A stretch of 64,000 nucleotides of DNA. It comes from Robiginitomaculum sp. Its GTDB lineage: Bacteria > Pseudomonadota > Alphaproteobacteria > Caulobacterales > Maricaulaceae. Each line of letters opens with the position of its first letter. Within the stretch, counting starts at the first letter, position 1. The stretch lies in the NCBI GenBank assembly GCA_021776525.1, contig JAJFFT010000004.1:470499-534498 (forward strand). Direction: 5' to 3'. This document shows, one piece after another, positions 29,388-38,622 of this stretch. The notes beneath the pieces are model-generated. The model ran no database searches. It saw only the letters and a program-made list of their open reading frames with translations, and was not told where the DNA came from. Position numbers and translations under genes: made by a program.

Positions 29388-31757
29388 ATGAATCACGCCG
29401 CGCATAATAAACTTGTTTCTTTTATTTGGTCGATTGCGGATGACTGTCTTCGTGATGTTTATGTGCGCGGGAAGTACCGTGATGTGATTTTACCGATGAT
29501 AGTCTTGCGGCGGTTGGACACATTGCTTGAACCAACCAAAGAAAAAGTGCTTGCGGAAGTGAAATTCCAAAAAGGTGAAATGCACGCAACGGAATTGGAT
29601 GATGCTCCGCTTAAGGCAGCATCTAGCTATGTGTTTTTCAATACGAGCAAATGGACGATGCGGCAGTTGTTTTCAACCGCCACAAATAATCAGCAAATTC
29701 TTTTGGCGAATGTCGAAGAATATCTGAACGGCTTTAGTGATAATGTAAAAGAAATCATTGATCGGTTTAAACTAAAAGAACAAATGCGCCATATGGCTGG
29801 CAAAGATGTGCTTTTGGACGTGCTTGAAAAATTTGTATCACCGAAAATCAACCTGACACCACATGACCGCGAAGACGCAGATGGCAATAAACTCCCCGCG
29901 CTAACTAATCTTGGCATGGGCTATGTGTTTGAAGAACTTATTCGTAAGTTCAATGAGGAAAACAACGAAGAGGCAGGGGAGCATTTCACGCCCCGTGAAG
30001 TTATCCAACTTATGACCCACCTTGTGTTTGACCCGATTAAAGACCGCTTACCGCCTGTACTGACAATTTATGATCCCGCCTGCGGAAGCGGCGGCATGTT
30101 GACGGAATCGCAAAACTTTATCAAAGACCCAGACGGAGAAATACGAGCCAGCGGCGATGTCTATCTTTACGGCAAAGAGATTAACGACGAAACTTACGCG
30201 ATTTGCAAATCTGATATGATGATTAAAGGCGACAACCCTGAAAACATCAAAGTAGGCTCAACGCTTTCAACCGATGAATTTGCGGGCAATCGATTTGACT
30301 TTATGCTGTCTAACCCGCCTTACGGTAAAAGCTGGGCGAGCGAATTGAAATATATCAAAGACGGCAAAGACGTTATCGATCCACGCTTTCAGGTGGAGCT
30401 AGCCGATTATTGGGGCGAGCGTAGTACGGTGGATGCAACGCCGCGATCTAGCGACGGCCAATTATTGTTCCTGATGGAAATGGTTTCTAAAATGAAATCG
30501 ACTACGGACAGTCCGCTTGGGTCGCGCATCGCCTCGGTGCATAACGGGTCGAGCCTGTTTACAGGCGATGCGGGCGGCGGCGAGAGTAATATCCGCAGAT
30601 ATATCATCGAGAATGACTTGCTAGATGCAATTGTCCAAATGCCGAATAATCTATTTTATAATACGGGCATCACGACTTACATTTGGCTACTCTCTAATAG
30701 CAAACCAGAACACCGCAAAGGCAAAGTGCAATTGATTGACGCGAGTTTGATGTTTAAAAAATTGCGCAAAAATCTGGGCGAGAAAAATTGTGAATTTACG
30801 CCGCAGCATATTGAAGACATTACTCGTGCTTATCTGGATTTCAAACCCGTAGCGCGCCAAATGGACGAAAATGACGACCCAATGGGCATGGCGATACAAA
30901 TCTTTGATAATAGCGATTTTGGCTATTACAAAGTCACCATTGACCGGCCTGACAGACGCAAAGCGCAGTTTAGTGCGGAACGGCTAGCCCCGCTACGGTT
31001 TGATAAAACCTTGCGCGAAGCCATGGAGCATATTTATGAATACCACGGCGAAGCGATCTATGATGATGAAGTTCTGAAAACGCAAACCAAAGCAATCTTG
31101 GCATGGTGTGAAGAGAATGACATTTCACTGAATGCGAAAAACCGAACCAAGCTGTTAGATGTAAAATATTGGAAGAAATTACGGGATGTGCTGGCGGCTG
31201 GGAAAATACTCATGGAGGCAATCGGCACCGATGAATATCTGGATTTCAATCAGTTCAAGGCCGATATTGATGCCGTGATAAAAGCCCAGAAAACTAAAAC
31301 CTCTCCCGTAGAGAAAAAAGCGATTTTAAATGCGGTTAGCTGGTATGACGCGGCGGCAGAAAAAATTGTTAAAAAGCGGTTTAAATTAAACGCAGGTAAA
31401 TTGGCAGAACTTTTGGCGCATCTTGGGTGCGGCGAAAATGATTTGGCGGATTTTGGTGTCTATCAACAAAAAGACGGCAGCTATATAAATTATGAGCACA
31501 CATCCGATTTACGCGACGCAGAATCAGTGCCGCTTAAGGATACCATCCACCGCTATTACCGCGCCGAAGTTAAACCCCATGTGGACGAGGCATGGATTAA
31601 TCTCGATAGCGTGAAAATTGGCTATGAGATTAGCTTTAACAAATATTTTTACCGCCATAAACCACTACGCAGCCTTGAGCATGTGATCAAAGACATTCTG
31701 TCGCTAGAAGAACAGGCGGACGGACTGATGAGCGAGATTTTGGGGCTAGACACATGA
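29388..31757 (+). CDS. hsdM: Type I restriction-modification methyltransferase subunit
   Basis: HsdM, the N6-adenine methyltransferase of a type I R-M complex, 789 residues. The SAM-binding motif is DPACGSGGM (about 230-238) and the catalytic motif NPPYGKSW (about 310); an N-terminal HsdM domain begins HNKLVSFIWSIADDCLRD. A C-terminal extension makes it longer than classical 500-residue HsdM. The start ATG 29388 follows GAGAG; an in-frame codon 24 bp upstream is less likely. hsdS follows with an ATGA overlap. Confidence 0.95.
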   Translation: MNHAAHNKLVSFIWSIADDCLRDVYVRGKYRDVILPMIVLRRLDTLLEPTKEKVLAEVKFQKGEMHATELDDAPLKAASSYVFFNTSKWTMRQLFSTATNNQQILLANVEEYLNGFSDNVKEIIDRFKLKEQMRHMAGKDVLLDVLEKFVSPKINLTPHDREDADGNKLPALTNLGMGYVFEELIRKFNEENNEEAGEHFTPREVIQLMTHLVFDPIKDRLPPVLTIYDPACGSGGMLTESQNFIKDPDGEIRASGDVYLYGKEINDETYAICKSDMMIKGDNPENIKVGSTLSTDEFAGNRFDFMLSNPPYGKSWASELKYIKDGKDVIDPRFQVELADYWGERSTVDATPRSSDGQLLFLMEMVSKMKSTTDSPLGSRIASVHNGSSLFTGDAGGGESNIRRYIIENDLLDAIVQMPNNLFYNTGITTYIWLLSNSKPEHRKGKVQLIDASLMFKKLRKNLGEKNCEFTPQHIEDITRAYLDFKPVARQMDENDDPMGMAIQIFDNSDFGYYKVTIDRPDRRKAQFSAERLAPLRFDKTLREAMEHIYEYHGEAIYDDEVLKTQTKAILAWCEENDISLNAKNRTKLLDVKYWKKLRDVLAAGKILMEAIGTDEYLDFNQFKADIDAVIKAQKTKTSPVEKKAILNAVSWYDAAAEKIVKKRFKLNAGKLAELLAHLGCGENDLADFGVYQQKDGSYINYEHTSDLRDAESVPLKDTIHRYYRAEVKPHVDEAWINLDSVKIGYEISFNKYFYRHKPLRSLEHVIKDILSLEEQADGLMSEILGLDT

Positions 31758-33010
31758 TGCAGCGGTATGCGGAATATAAGGATAGTGGCGTTGATTGGTT
31801 GGGGGAGATTCCGACGGAATGGCAATTGATTCGTATTGGTTCAAGTTTTAGAGAGCGCCGTGAGAAGGTATCTGATGTTGATTTTGAGCCTTTATCTGTA
31901 ACCAAATATGGTATTGTTCCGAGATTGGAGAACGCAGCGAAAACTAACGATGGTGACAATAGAAAGCTTGTTAGAAATGGTGACTTTGTAATCAATAGTA
32001 GGTCAGATCGAAAAGGGTCTAGCGGCATTGCAAAGCAAGATGGATCTGTTTCATTAATTAATATAGTAATGGAGCCTAAGGGTGTTGACCCTGAATTTTG
32101 CAATCACCTTCTCAAAAGTTATGCGTTCGTGGAAGAGTTCTATAGAATGGGCCATGGCATAGTAGCTGATTTATGGACGACCAGATACAGCGAAATGAAA
32201 GCAGTGCTTCTAGCCTTGCCAACACTCCGCGAACAAACGGCCATCGCTAATTTTCTTGATAAGAAAACGGAGAAAATTGATGAAGCGGTGGGAATTAAGC
32301 GGCGGCAAATTGAACTGTTGAAGGAGCGCAAACAAATCCTCATCCAAAACGCCGTCACCAAAGGCCTAAACCCCAACGCCCCGATGAAAGACAGCGGCAT
32401 AGACTGGATCGGCGATATTCCCTCGCATTGGGAGGTGAAGCCTGGACTTGTTGCGCTTTCAGAAAATAAGCGCAACAATAAAGGGATGAAAAGAAATAAG
32501 GTTCTTTCGTTAAGCTACGGAAAAATTATTGTTAAGCCGAAAGAAAAGCTTGTGGGTCTGGTGCCTGAGTCTTTTGAGACATACCAACTCATTGATGAGG
32601 GTGATATTGTTATTCGAGGAACCGATCTTCAGAATGATAAAAAAAGCTTGCGGACTGGTTTGGCAAAGAACGATGGCATTATTACGAGCGCTTACTTAAG
32701 CCTGAGAGTATCTGAGGAATTTATTTCTAGGTTTATGCACTTTTATTTGCACTCTCTCGATATCTCAAAAATATTATACAGACTTGGATCAGGATTGCGG
32801 CAAAACTTAAGCTTCAGTGATTTCAAACGACTTCCAGTACTCAAGCTTCCAAAAGAGGAACAGGCAGAAATTGTCAAGTTTATCGACAACCAAGAACATA
32901 AAATCGACGTCGCAATCAAAATCAAACAAAACCAAATCACAAAATTAAACGAATATAAGGTCACTCTGATCAACGCGGCGGTGACGGGTAAGATAAAGGT
33001 GACATCATGA
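31754..33010 (+). CDS. hsdS: Type I restriction-modification specificity subunit
   Basis: HsdS of 418 residues, which sets the DNA recognition sequence for methylation and cleavage. Two target-recognition halves are visible, each starting with the same phrase: DSGVDWLGEIPTEW near the N-terminus and DSGIDWIGDIPSHW near residue 215. Each is followed by a variable domain and a coiled-coil spacer (KRRQIELLKERKQ and KIKQNQITKLNEYK). The ATGA overlap with hsdM indicates translational coupling. The recognition sequence cannot be read from the protein. Confidence 0.94.
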   Translation: MMQRYAEYKDSGVDWLGEIPTEWQLIRIGSSFRERREKVSDVDFEPLSVTKYGIVPRLENAAKTNDGDNRKLVRNGDFVINSRSDRKGSSGIAKQDGSVSLINIVMEPKGVDPEFCNHLLKSYAFVEEFYRMGHGIVADLWTTRYSEMKAVLLALPTLREQTAIANFLDKKTEKIDEAVGIKRRQIELLKERKQILIQNAVTKGLNPNAPMKDSGIDWIGDIPSHWEVKPGLVALSENKRNNKGMKRNKVLSLSYGKIIVKPKEKLVGLVPESFETYQLIDEGDIVIRGTDLQNDKKSLRTGLAKNDGIITSAYLSLRVSEEFISRFMHFYLHSLDISKILYRLGSGLRQNLSFSDFKRLPVLKLPKEEQAEIVKFIDNQEHKIDVAIKIKQNQITKLNEYKVTLINAAVTGKIKVTS

Positions 33011-33028
33011 TTTTTTGGGGAGGCAGAT

Positions 33029-36013
33029 GTGGTTAGCAAGACAAATGAAGAAGCATTAGAGGGTTTAATTGAAACTCATTTATCGGATGTGAACCAATTT
33101 CAAATTGGCTCACCCGATGATTTTGATGCAGGTTTTGCTGTGGATACAAAATTCTTCTGGCAGTTCCTAGAGGCCACCCAAGTAGACGAGCTGGACAAGC
33201 TTCGCCATAACAACGCTACGGACTGGCAGCGTAAAATTCTTGAACGCTTTGACAGGCTAATCAAAAAACACGGTATTTTACATTTGCTTAAAAAAGGCCT
33301 GTCGGTTGATGATGCGTTTTTCAATTTGATGTACCCTTCGCCTTTGGCCAGTTCCTCAAAATCCGTAGTTGATAATTTCGCCGCAAATATTTTCAGCGTC
33401 ACCCGCCAAGTGCGCTATTCCCTTGCCAATAAATTGCAAGAGATCGACATGGTGTTGTTTATCAACGGCATTGCGCTTGTTTCACTTGAGCTTAAAAATG
33501 CGTGGACGGGGCAGACCGCGCGCTATCACGGCCAGAAACAATACCGTGAAGACCGCGACACCCATCAAACCTTGCTACAATTTGGACGTTGCCTTGTGCA
33601 TATGGCGGTGGATACAGACGACGTATTCATGACCACCAAGCTAGCGGGGAAAAGCACGTTCTTTCTACCGTTCAACAAAGGCCATAATCACGGCCAAGGC
33701 AATCCGCCCAATCCTAACGGCCACAAAAGCGCCTATCTCTGGGAAGAGGTGTTTACCAAAGATAGCCTTGCTAATATTATTCAGCATTTTGTACGCCTAG
33801 ATAAAACCAGCAAAGACCCACTCGCCAAACGCACCCTGTTTTTCCCCCGTTACCAACAAATGGACGTGGTGCGATCTCTTGTTGATCATGCTGCCACACA
33901 CGGGACGGGGCAGACATATCTTATCCAGCATTCTGCAGGTTCAGGTAAAACAAATTCGATTACTTGGGCGGCGTTTCAATTGATTGAAACCTATCCCAAA
34001 ACGGCGACTGTTCACGGTGCGAGAGGTGTTGACCAGCCTTTGTTTGATTCCGTGATTGTGGTTACGGACAGGCGGTTGCTCGACAAGCAATTGCGCGAAA
34101 ATATCAAAGACTTCTCTGAGGTAAAGAATATTATCGCGCCCGCCTTTAAATCATCGGAACTTAAAACAGCGCTTGAAAGTGGTAAGAAAATTATCATCAC
34201 CACTATTCAAAAATTCCCGTTCATTATCGACGGCATTGCCGATCTAAGTGACAAGCGGTTCGCCGTTATTATTGATGAAGCGCATTCTTCGCAAAGCGGT
34301 TCTGCCCACGACAATATGAACCGCGCAATGGGTAAAGATACGGATGAAGACGGCGACATGGACGCACAGGACAAAATTCTAGAGGCCATGCGCTCTCGCA
34401 AAATGCGCGGCAATGCATCTTACCTTGCGTTTACGGCAACGCCTAAAAACACGACTTTGGAAAAATTTGGACAGCAGCAGCCAGACGGCACGTTCATTCC
34501 GTTTCACCTTTACAGTATGAAGCAAGCCATTGAGGAAGGTTTTATCCTTGATGTGCTCGCCAATTACACGACCTATAAAAGCTATTATGAAATTCAAAAG
34601 TCAATTACGGACAACCCTGAATTTGACACCAAGAAAGCGCAGAAAAAACTACGGGCGTATGTAGAGAGCAGTCAGGAAACGATCAATACAAAAGCAGAAA
34701 TAATGCTTGAGCATTTTGTTCCTAATGTTGTGAACAAGAAGAAATTGCGCGGTAAAGCCAAGGGCATGATTGTTACGCAAAATATCACAACGGCAATCCG
34801 ATATTATAAAGCCGTTACGCGTCAGCTCGAAAAACTTGGAAACCCGTTCAAAGTTCTAATCGCGTTTTCAGGCGAGAAGGAAGTTAAAAGTGTTGCCTAT
34901 ACCGAAGCAGGAATGAATGGTTTTGCAGAAAATAAAACGCGCGATAAATTTGATACGGATGAATACCGCCTTCTGATCGTTGCCAACAAATATCTAACAG
35001 GGTTTGATCAGCCCAAATTAGCCGCCATGTATGTTGATAAAAAGCTACAAGGCGTGTTGGCCGTACAGGCGCTTTCGCGGCTCAATAGGTCTGCGCCTAA
35101 ATTGGGCAAGAAGACAGAAGATATATTTATCCTCGATTTTTTTAATAAGGTGGAAGAAATCAAAACTGCATTTGACCCTTTTTACACCGCGACGAGCCTT
35201 TCCGAAGCTACGGATGTGAATGTTCTGCATGAGCTAAAAGACGTGCTAGATGATGTAGGCGTTTATGATTGGCACGAAGTGGAAGATTTCGTGACGCGAT
35301 ATTTCAACAACGAAGATGCACAAAACCTAAGCCCCATTATTGATGTAGCCGCCAATCGGTTTAATGCCGAGCTTGAGCTAGAAAACCCCGACAAGATTGA
35401 CTTCAAAATTAAGGCGAAGCAGTTCGTCAAAATATATGGTCAGATGGCCTCCATCATGCCGTTTGAAGTGGAAGCTTGGGAGAAGCTTTTCTGGTTCCTA
35501 AAATTCCTTATTCCGAAGCTAAAAATTCAAGACCCAGATAAAGAAATTTTAGATGAATTGCTCGAATCCGTTGATTTGTCTTCATATGGCCTTGAACGCG
35601 TGAAGCTTAATCACACCATAGGCTTAGAGGATGATGAAACCATTGTTGATCCGCAAAACCCAAACCCGCGCGGCGCGCACGGACAAGAAGAAGAGCGTGA
35701 TCCTCTCGACGAAATTATTAAATCGTTTAATGAGCGTTGGTTCCAAGGCTGGAGCGCCACCCCAGAAGAACAGCGCGTCAAATTCGTGAACATTGCGGAA
35801 AGCATTAAAGAGCATCCAGACTTTGCTAAAAAATACCAAAACAATCCTGACCCACATAACAGGGAAATCGCATTTGAAAAAATCCTGAAAGAAGTCATGC
35901 TCCGCCGCCGTAAAGATGAGCTTGAGCTTTATAAACTATTCGCAGGCGACGCCGCCTTCAAAGCATCATGGCAACAAAGCATGGAACGCATTGTTTCTAG
36001 TGATAAGGTATGA
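33029..36013 (+). CDS. hsdR: Type I restriction endonuclease subunit
   Basis: HsdR, the translocating and cleaving motor of the type I complex, 994 residues from a GTG start with GGGGAGG 6 bp upstream. The N-terminal nuclease motif is LVSLELKNAWTG (E-x-K, about 150-155), Walker A is SAGSGKTNS (about 302-308), the DEAH box is IIDEAHSSQSG (about 415), and FTATPKNTT (helicase motif III) is followed by the second RecA domain. All three hsd genes appear intact, so the system is probably active. Confidence 0.95.
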   Translation: MVSKTNEEALEGLIETHLSDVNQFQIGSPDDFDAGFAVDTKFFWQFLEATQVDELDKLRHNNATDWQRKILERFDRLIKKHGILHLLKKGLSVDDAFFNLMYPSPLASSSKSVVDNFAANIFSVTRQVRYSLANKLQEIDMVLFINGIALVSLELKNAWTGQTARYHGQKQYREDRDTHQTLLQFGRCLVHMAVDTDDVFMTTKLAGKSTFFLPFNKGHNHGQGNPPNPNGHKSAYLWEEVFTKDSLANIIQHFVRLDKTSKDPLAKRTLFFPRYQQMDVVRSLVDHAATHGTGQTYLIQHSAGSGKTNSITWAAFQLIETYPKTATVHGARGVDQPLFDSVIVVTDRRLLDKQLRENIKDFSEVKNIIAPAFKSSELKTALESGKKIIITTIQKFPFIIDGIADLSDKRFAVIIDEAHSSQSGSAHDNMNRAMGKDTDEDGDMDAQDKILEAMRSRKMRGNASYLAFTATPKNTTLEKFGQQQPDGTFIPFHLYSMKQAIEEGFILDVLANYTTYKSYYEIQKSITDNPEFDTKKAQKKLRAYVESSQETINTKAEIMLEHFVPNVVNKKKLRGKAKGMIVTQNITTAIRYYKAVTRQLEKLGNPFKVLIAFSGEKEVKSVAYTEAGMNGFAENKTRDKFDTDEYRLLIVANKYLTGFDQPKLAAMYVDKKLQGVLAVQALSRLNRSAPKLGKKTEDIFILDFFNKVEEIKTAFDPFYTATSLSEATDVNVLHELKDVLDDVGVYDWHEVEDFVTRYFNNEDAQNLSPIIDVAANRFNAELELENPDKIDFKIKAKQFVKIYGQMASIMPFEVEAWEKLFWFLKFLIPKLKIQDPDKEILDELLESVDLSSYGLERVKLNHTIGLEDDETIVDPQNPNPRGAHGQEEERDPLDEIIKSFNERWFQGWSATPEEQRVKFVNIAESIKEHPDFAKKYQNNPDPHNREIAFEKILKEVMLRRRKDELELYKLFAGDAAFKASWQQSMERIVSSDKV

Positions 36014-36232
36014 GTTATTAGCCCAGTATTTTAAATTAAATTTTTACACAAAACTTGAATAGGCTGGAATTTCGGTTGTTACTAATTAGAAATTTTATTG
36101 CTTTCTTCTTGTTTTGAATTTGTGCCCTTTTATTGGCTGCGGTTGAGTTCACAACTGATCTTCCGCTCCTAGAGACGCTACGCTTTCCGTGAAGACAGTT
36201 GCATCCTCTCCCTGACAGCCAGTGCTCATCTT

Positions 36233-36250
36233 CTTGTTCAAAACAAGGAG
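36233..36250 (+). promoter_or_regulatory. Hairpin overlapping the ardA ribosome-binding site
   Basis: CTTGTT-CAA-AACAAG (36233-36247) runs into the AAGGAG Shine-Dalgarno sequence of ardA. The stem could mask the site until opened, which would restrict ArdA synthesis. Confidence 0.35.
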
Positions 36251-36256
36251 AAAACA

Positions 36257-36760
36257 ATGACAAACATTTACCATGCAACACCATACGATATTTCAGCATC
36301 AGGGTTCTATTTCAATACACTTGCTGAATACCAAGAAAAATCAATTAAACACCGTAATGAATACGGTGATCCCGTTGAGGAATATGAAATCCAATTTATT
36401 GATGGAGACAACTACCGTCTATTTGGTGCTCTAGGCGTAAACCAAGCCAACCTTGATAAGTGGTTTTCTGATTTTGAAGAACTTGAAACAGATGAAACAA
36501 TTAAAGCTATATATCTATCTGAAGATTTAAGCTACGCGATGGATGTCATTCTCGACCGCCTAGATGACGTTAGCTTGTTTGAAGGTACTGCACTTGAATA
36601 TACTGAAAGCTATATCGAAGATACGGGTCTATTAGAACAAATGCCTGAAAACTTACGTTTCTATTTTGATACAGAAAAATTTGCCCGTGATATGGTTCTT
36701 GGTGGTGATATTTCCAGCATTGAAATTGATGGTACGAATTACATTATACAGGCCTTTTAA
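36257..36760 (+). CDS. ardA: Antirestriction protein ArdA
   Basis: Acidic DNA-mimic protein of 167 residues that occupies the DNA site of type I R-M enzymes. Family signatures are NIYHATPYDISASG near the start, LFGALGVNQANLDKWF, and FDTEKFARDMVLGGDI near the end; many Asp/Glu residues are spread along its length. AAGGAG precedes the ATG. It sits directly after an hsdMSR operon on the same island. ArdA usually protects incoming mobile DNA from the host's type I system, so how the island's own HsdR stays active is a question of timing or specificity. Confidence 0.92.
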   Translation: MTNIYHATPYDISASGFYFNTLAEYQEKSIKHRNEYGDPVEEYEIQFIDGDNYRLFGALGVNQANLDKWFSDFEELETDETIKAIYLSEDLSYAMDVILDRLDDVSLFEGTALEYTESYIEDTGLLEQMPENLRFYFDTEKFARDMVLGGDISSIEIDGTNYIIQAF

Positions 36761-36774
36761 GCCTGTATAATTTT
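36744..36774 (+). terminator. Terminator of ardA
   Basis: Hairpin TTATACAGGC / GCCTGTATAA with a 7-base loop that contains the stop codon, followed by TTTTGG. It probably serves ardA and, in the other direction, the small minus-strand gene. Confidence 0.65.
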
Positions 36775-36779
36775 GGTAA

Positions 36780-36980
36780 TTAAAAGCAAGGTGGTTTTGG
36801 CCGTACAATTTTATTGTAACGGATTACGCGGGTAATGTTTGCCAGTGTTGCTAAGATGGTTTTTGAATCTTTGCTGTCTGGGTATGTTGCCGTAAGCTGG
36901 TTCTTTAACCGATGATACATAGCGAACAATTCTTGTTCTGAATATTGCATCAATTCTTCTGTAGAAATAGATATTTGCAT
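36780..36980 (-). CDS. Small protein of unknown function
   Basis: Protein of 66 residues, starting MQISISTEELMQYSEQELFAMYHRL; helical and polar, with a basic C-terminus (RYNKIVRPKP). No family is recognised. The start at 36980 is chosen for the perfect GAAGGAGG 5 bp upstream; an in-frame ATG 24 bp further up is less likely. It converges on ardA. Small genes beside ardA are often transfer or antirestriction accessories, but I see no direct evidence. Confidence 0.6.
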   Translation of the reverse strand: MQISISTEELMQYSEQELFAMYHRLKNQLTATYPDSKDSKTILATLANITRVIRYNKIVRPKPPCF

Positions 36981-37356
36981 TTTGCCTCCTTCATTTTGAC
37001 CCAAGCTGTTTAGGTCTTTCTTGAAGAAAACTCAGTTCATTAGATGGTAGAGCGACACCCTCTCAGGGCGTAACAAGGTGGAGCAGGGTAAAGGCATACC
37101 GCCCTTGCCGCTACATAGCCTTATTGTGAAAAAGTTTGAATAAAGCCCTTGCAGATTTGAAAAATTCAGGTGGTTAAGTGCTATATATTTTGAAAGTTGA
37201 AATGTGCAGGATATTTGGAAGATGTCTAATTGCATTGCCTCACAGGCGGTAACTTATAGTTGTGTTGCGTGTGTTACTATATTATAAGAAGCTTATGCTG
37301 TACTCTTCGGCTTTATCTTATATGACTAATACAGCATATAAATCGTGGGGGAAAAT
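36981..37356. other. 376-bp control region before the SIR2-HerA operon
   Basis: No gene is seen. It has a structured stretch near 37080-37115 (CAAGG...CCTTG and AGGGTA...TACC) that resembles the AAGGGTA-GGCA-TACCCTT element before hsdM, and the inverted repeat TATGCTGTA / TACAGCATA (37294-37302, 37330-37338) just ahead of the SIR2 start. Confidence 0.5.
37294..37338 (+). promoter_or_regulatory. Inverted repeat before the SIR2 gene
   Basis: Arms TATGCTGTA and TACAGCATA (9 bp, perfect) separated by 27 bp, ending 18 bp before the ATG at 37357. It is a candidate operator or leader hairpin controlling the SIR2-HerA operon. Confidence 0.45.
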
Positions 37357-38622
37357 ATGAAAATTGACAAGAAAACAGTCCATAACCCTGATCGTTATAT
37401 GGTGGACTTAAGACAGATTTTGTCTCAGGGGAAAAAGAGAATTGGCTTGTTGGTAGGTGCTGGAGCTCCTGTTTCAATACGTGTGGATTCAGAAAACAAA
37501 CTATCAAATGACGGCGATCCCCTCATACCTGATGTAGCAGGGTTAACTACAGAAGTAATCGGGAGCTTAGAGGCTGAGGACAAGGTTACGATAAATGTTT
37601 TGTTGCCAGAACTTGGTGGTAACCCCAACATTGAAACAATACTGACCCGTATAAGGCGGTTGTCAGAAGCTATTGGCTCGGCAGAGGTTCACGGTTTGAA
37701 TGGGGCTGCATACGAAAAGTTGGCTGAGCGAATATGTGATAAAATTGGAGAAAGAGTAGCTGCAAAGTTACCAAAAGAGTCTAACCCATTCACAGAGCTT
37801 GTATCATGGATTGGAGGGACTCACAGGGAACATCCAGTAGAAATATTTTCTCCAAATTATGATTTGTTAATGGAGGAAGCTTTCGAACGTGCTCGCCTTC
37901 CATATTTTGATGGATTTACTGGTGCACATAAACCATTTTTTGATCCTGCAAGTATCTCTGATGATCTACTCCCTACGCGGTGGTCTAGATTGTGGAAAAT
38001 TCACGGCTCTCTTGGCTGGGAAGTTAATGAAGACATTATTATTAGAACGGGAAGCCGCGAAGCAGCACAGTTGATTTATCCGGATCATTTGAAATATGAT
38101 CAAATCTCACGTCAGCCATTTTCAGCTCTATTTGAAAGACTCCGTGAATTTCTTGCCACACCAGATAGTTTGTTGCTGTGCACAGGGTTTTCGTTTTTTG
38201 ATGCTCATATAACCTCGGTCTTGGATGAAGCTTTGTCAGCGAATGCCAATACAGCTATTCTTGCATTTCAATTTAAAGACCTTTGTGAGGAAACTTCTGC
38301 CACCGAACTGGCTTTACGCCACCCTAACTTGAGTGTTTATGCTCGAGATGGCGCCATAATTTTTGGTGTGGAAGGAAAGTGGCAATCAGGACAATCACCA
38401 TCTGACGAATGGAAAAATATAAGGGACACGTTCTGGAAATCTGGAGCGGGAGGAACAGGAGGAGAGTTTCTTCTTGGCGATTTTGCAAAGATATCTCGAT
38501 TTTTTGCTCATTCACAAGCCTTTGATCTTCGCTCTGAATTGCCAGTTGATGATATTTCTTCTAAAGGCAATGAAGAGAGTTCCGCTGATATGATCGAGAA
38601 GGATGAAGATGCTCAGACATGA
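37357..38622 (+). CDS. SIR2-domain protein of a SIR2-HerA defence system
   Basis: SIR2-family NAD-binding protein of 421 residues. The nucleotide loop is LLVGAGAPVS (about 32-40), the NAD-site asparagine/aspartate are in FSPNYDLLMEEAFERA (about 164-178), and the histidine in KIHGSLGW (about 214-221). In bacterial immunity such proteins act as NADases, and with HerA they form large complexes that deplete NAD upon phage infection. A GGGGGA sequence precedes the ATG at 37357. It overlaps the HerA gene by 20 bp. Confidence 0.88.
   Translation: MKIDKKTVHNPDRYMVDLRQILSQGKKRIGLLVGAGAPVSIRVDSENKLSNDGDPLIPDVAGLTTEVIGSLEAEDKVTINVLLPELGGNPNIETILTRIRRLSEAIGSAEVHGLNGAAYEKLAERICDKIGERVAAKLPKESNPFTELVSWIGGTHREHPVEIFSPNYDLLMEEAFERARLPYFDGFTGAHKPFFDPASISDDLLPTRWSRLWKIHGSLGWEVNEDIIIRTGSREAAQLIYPDHLKYDQISRQPFSALFERLREFLATPDSLLLCTGFSFFDAHITSVLDEALSANANTAILAFQFKDLCEETSATELALRHPNLSVYARDGAIIFGVEGKWQSGQSPSDEWKNIRDTFWKSGAGGTGGEFLLGDFAKISRFFAHSQAFDLRSELPVDDISSKGNEESSADMIEKDEDAQT

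Noticed and set aside
36036-36299. Minus-strand open frame of 87 codons overlapping the ardA start
   Set aside because: Low-complexity translation, covers the ardA leader and ribosome-binding site on the other strand, no family features.
37040-37110. tRNA-like words (GGTAGAGC) before the SIR2 operon
   Set aside because: No acceptor stem, anticodon stem or T-loop can be built around it.
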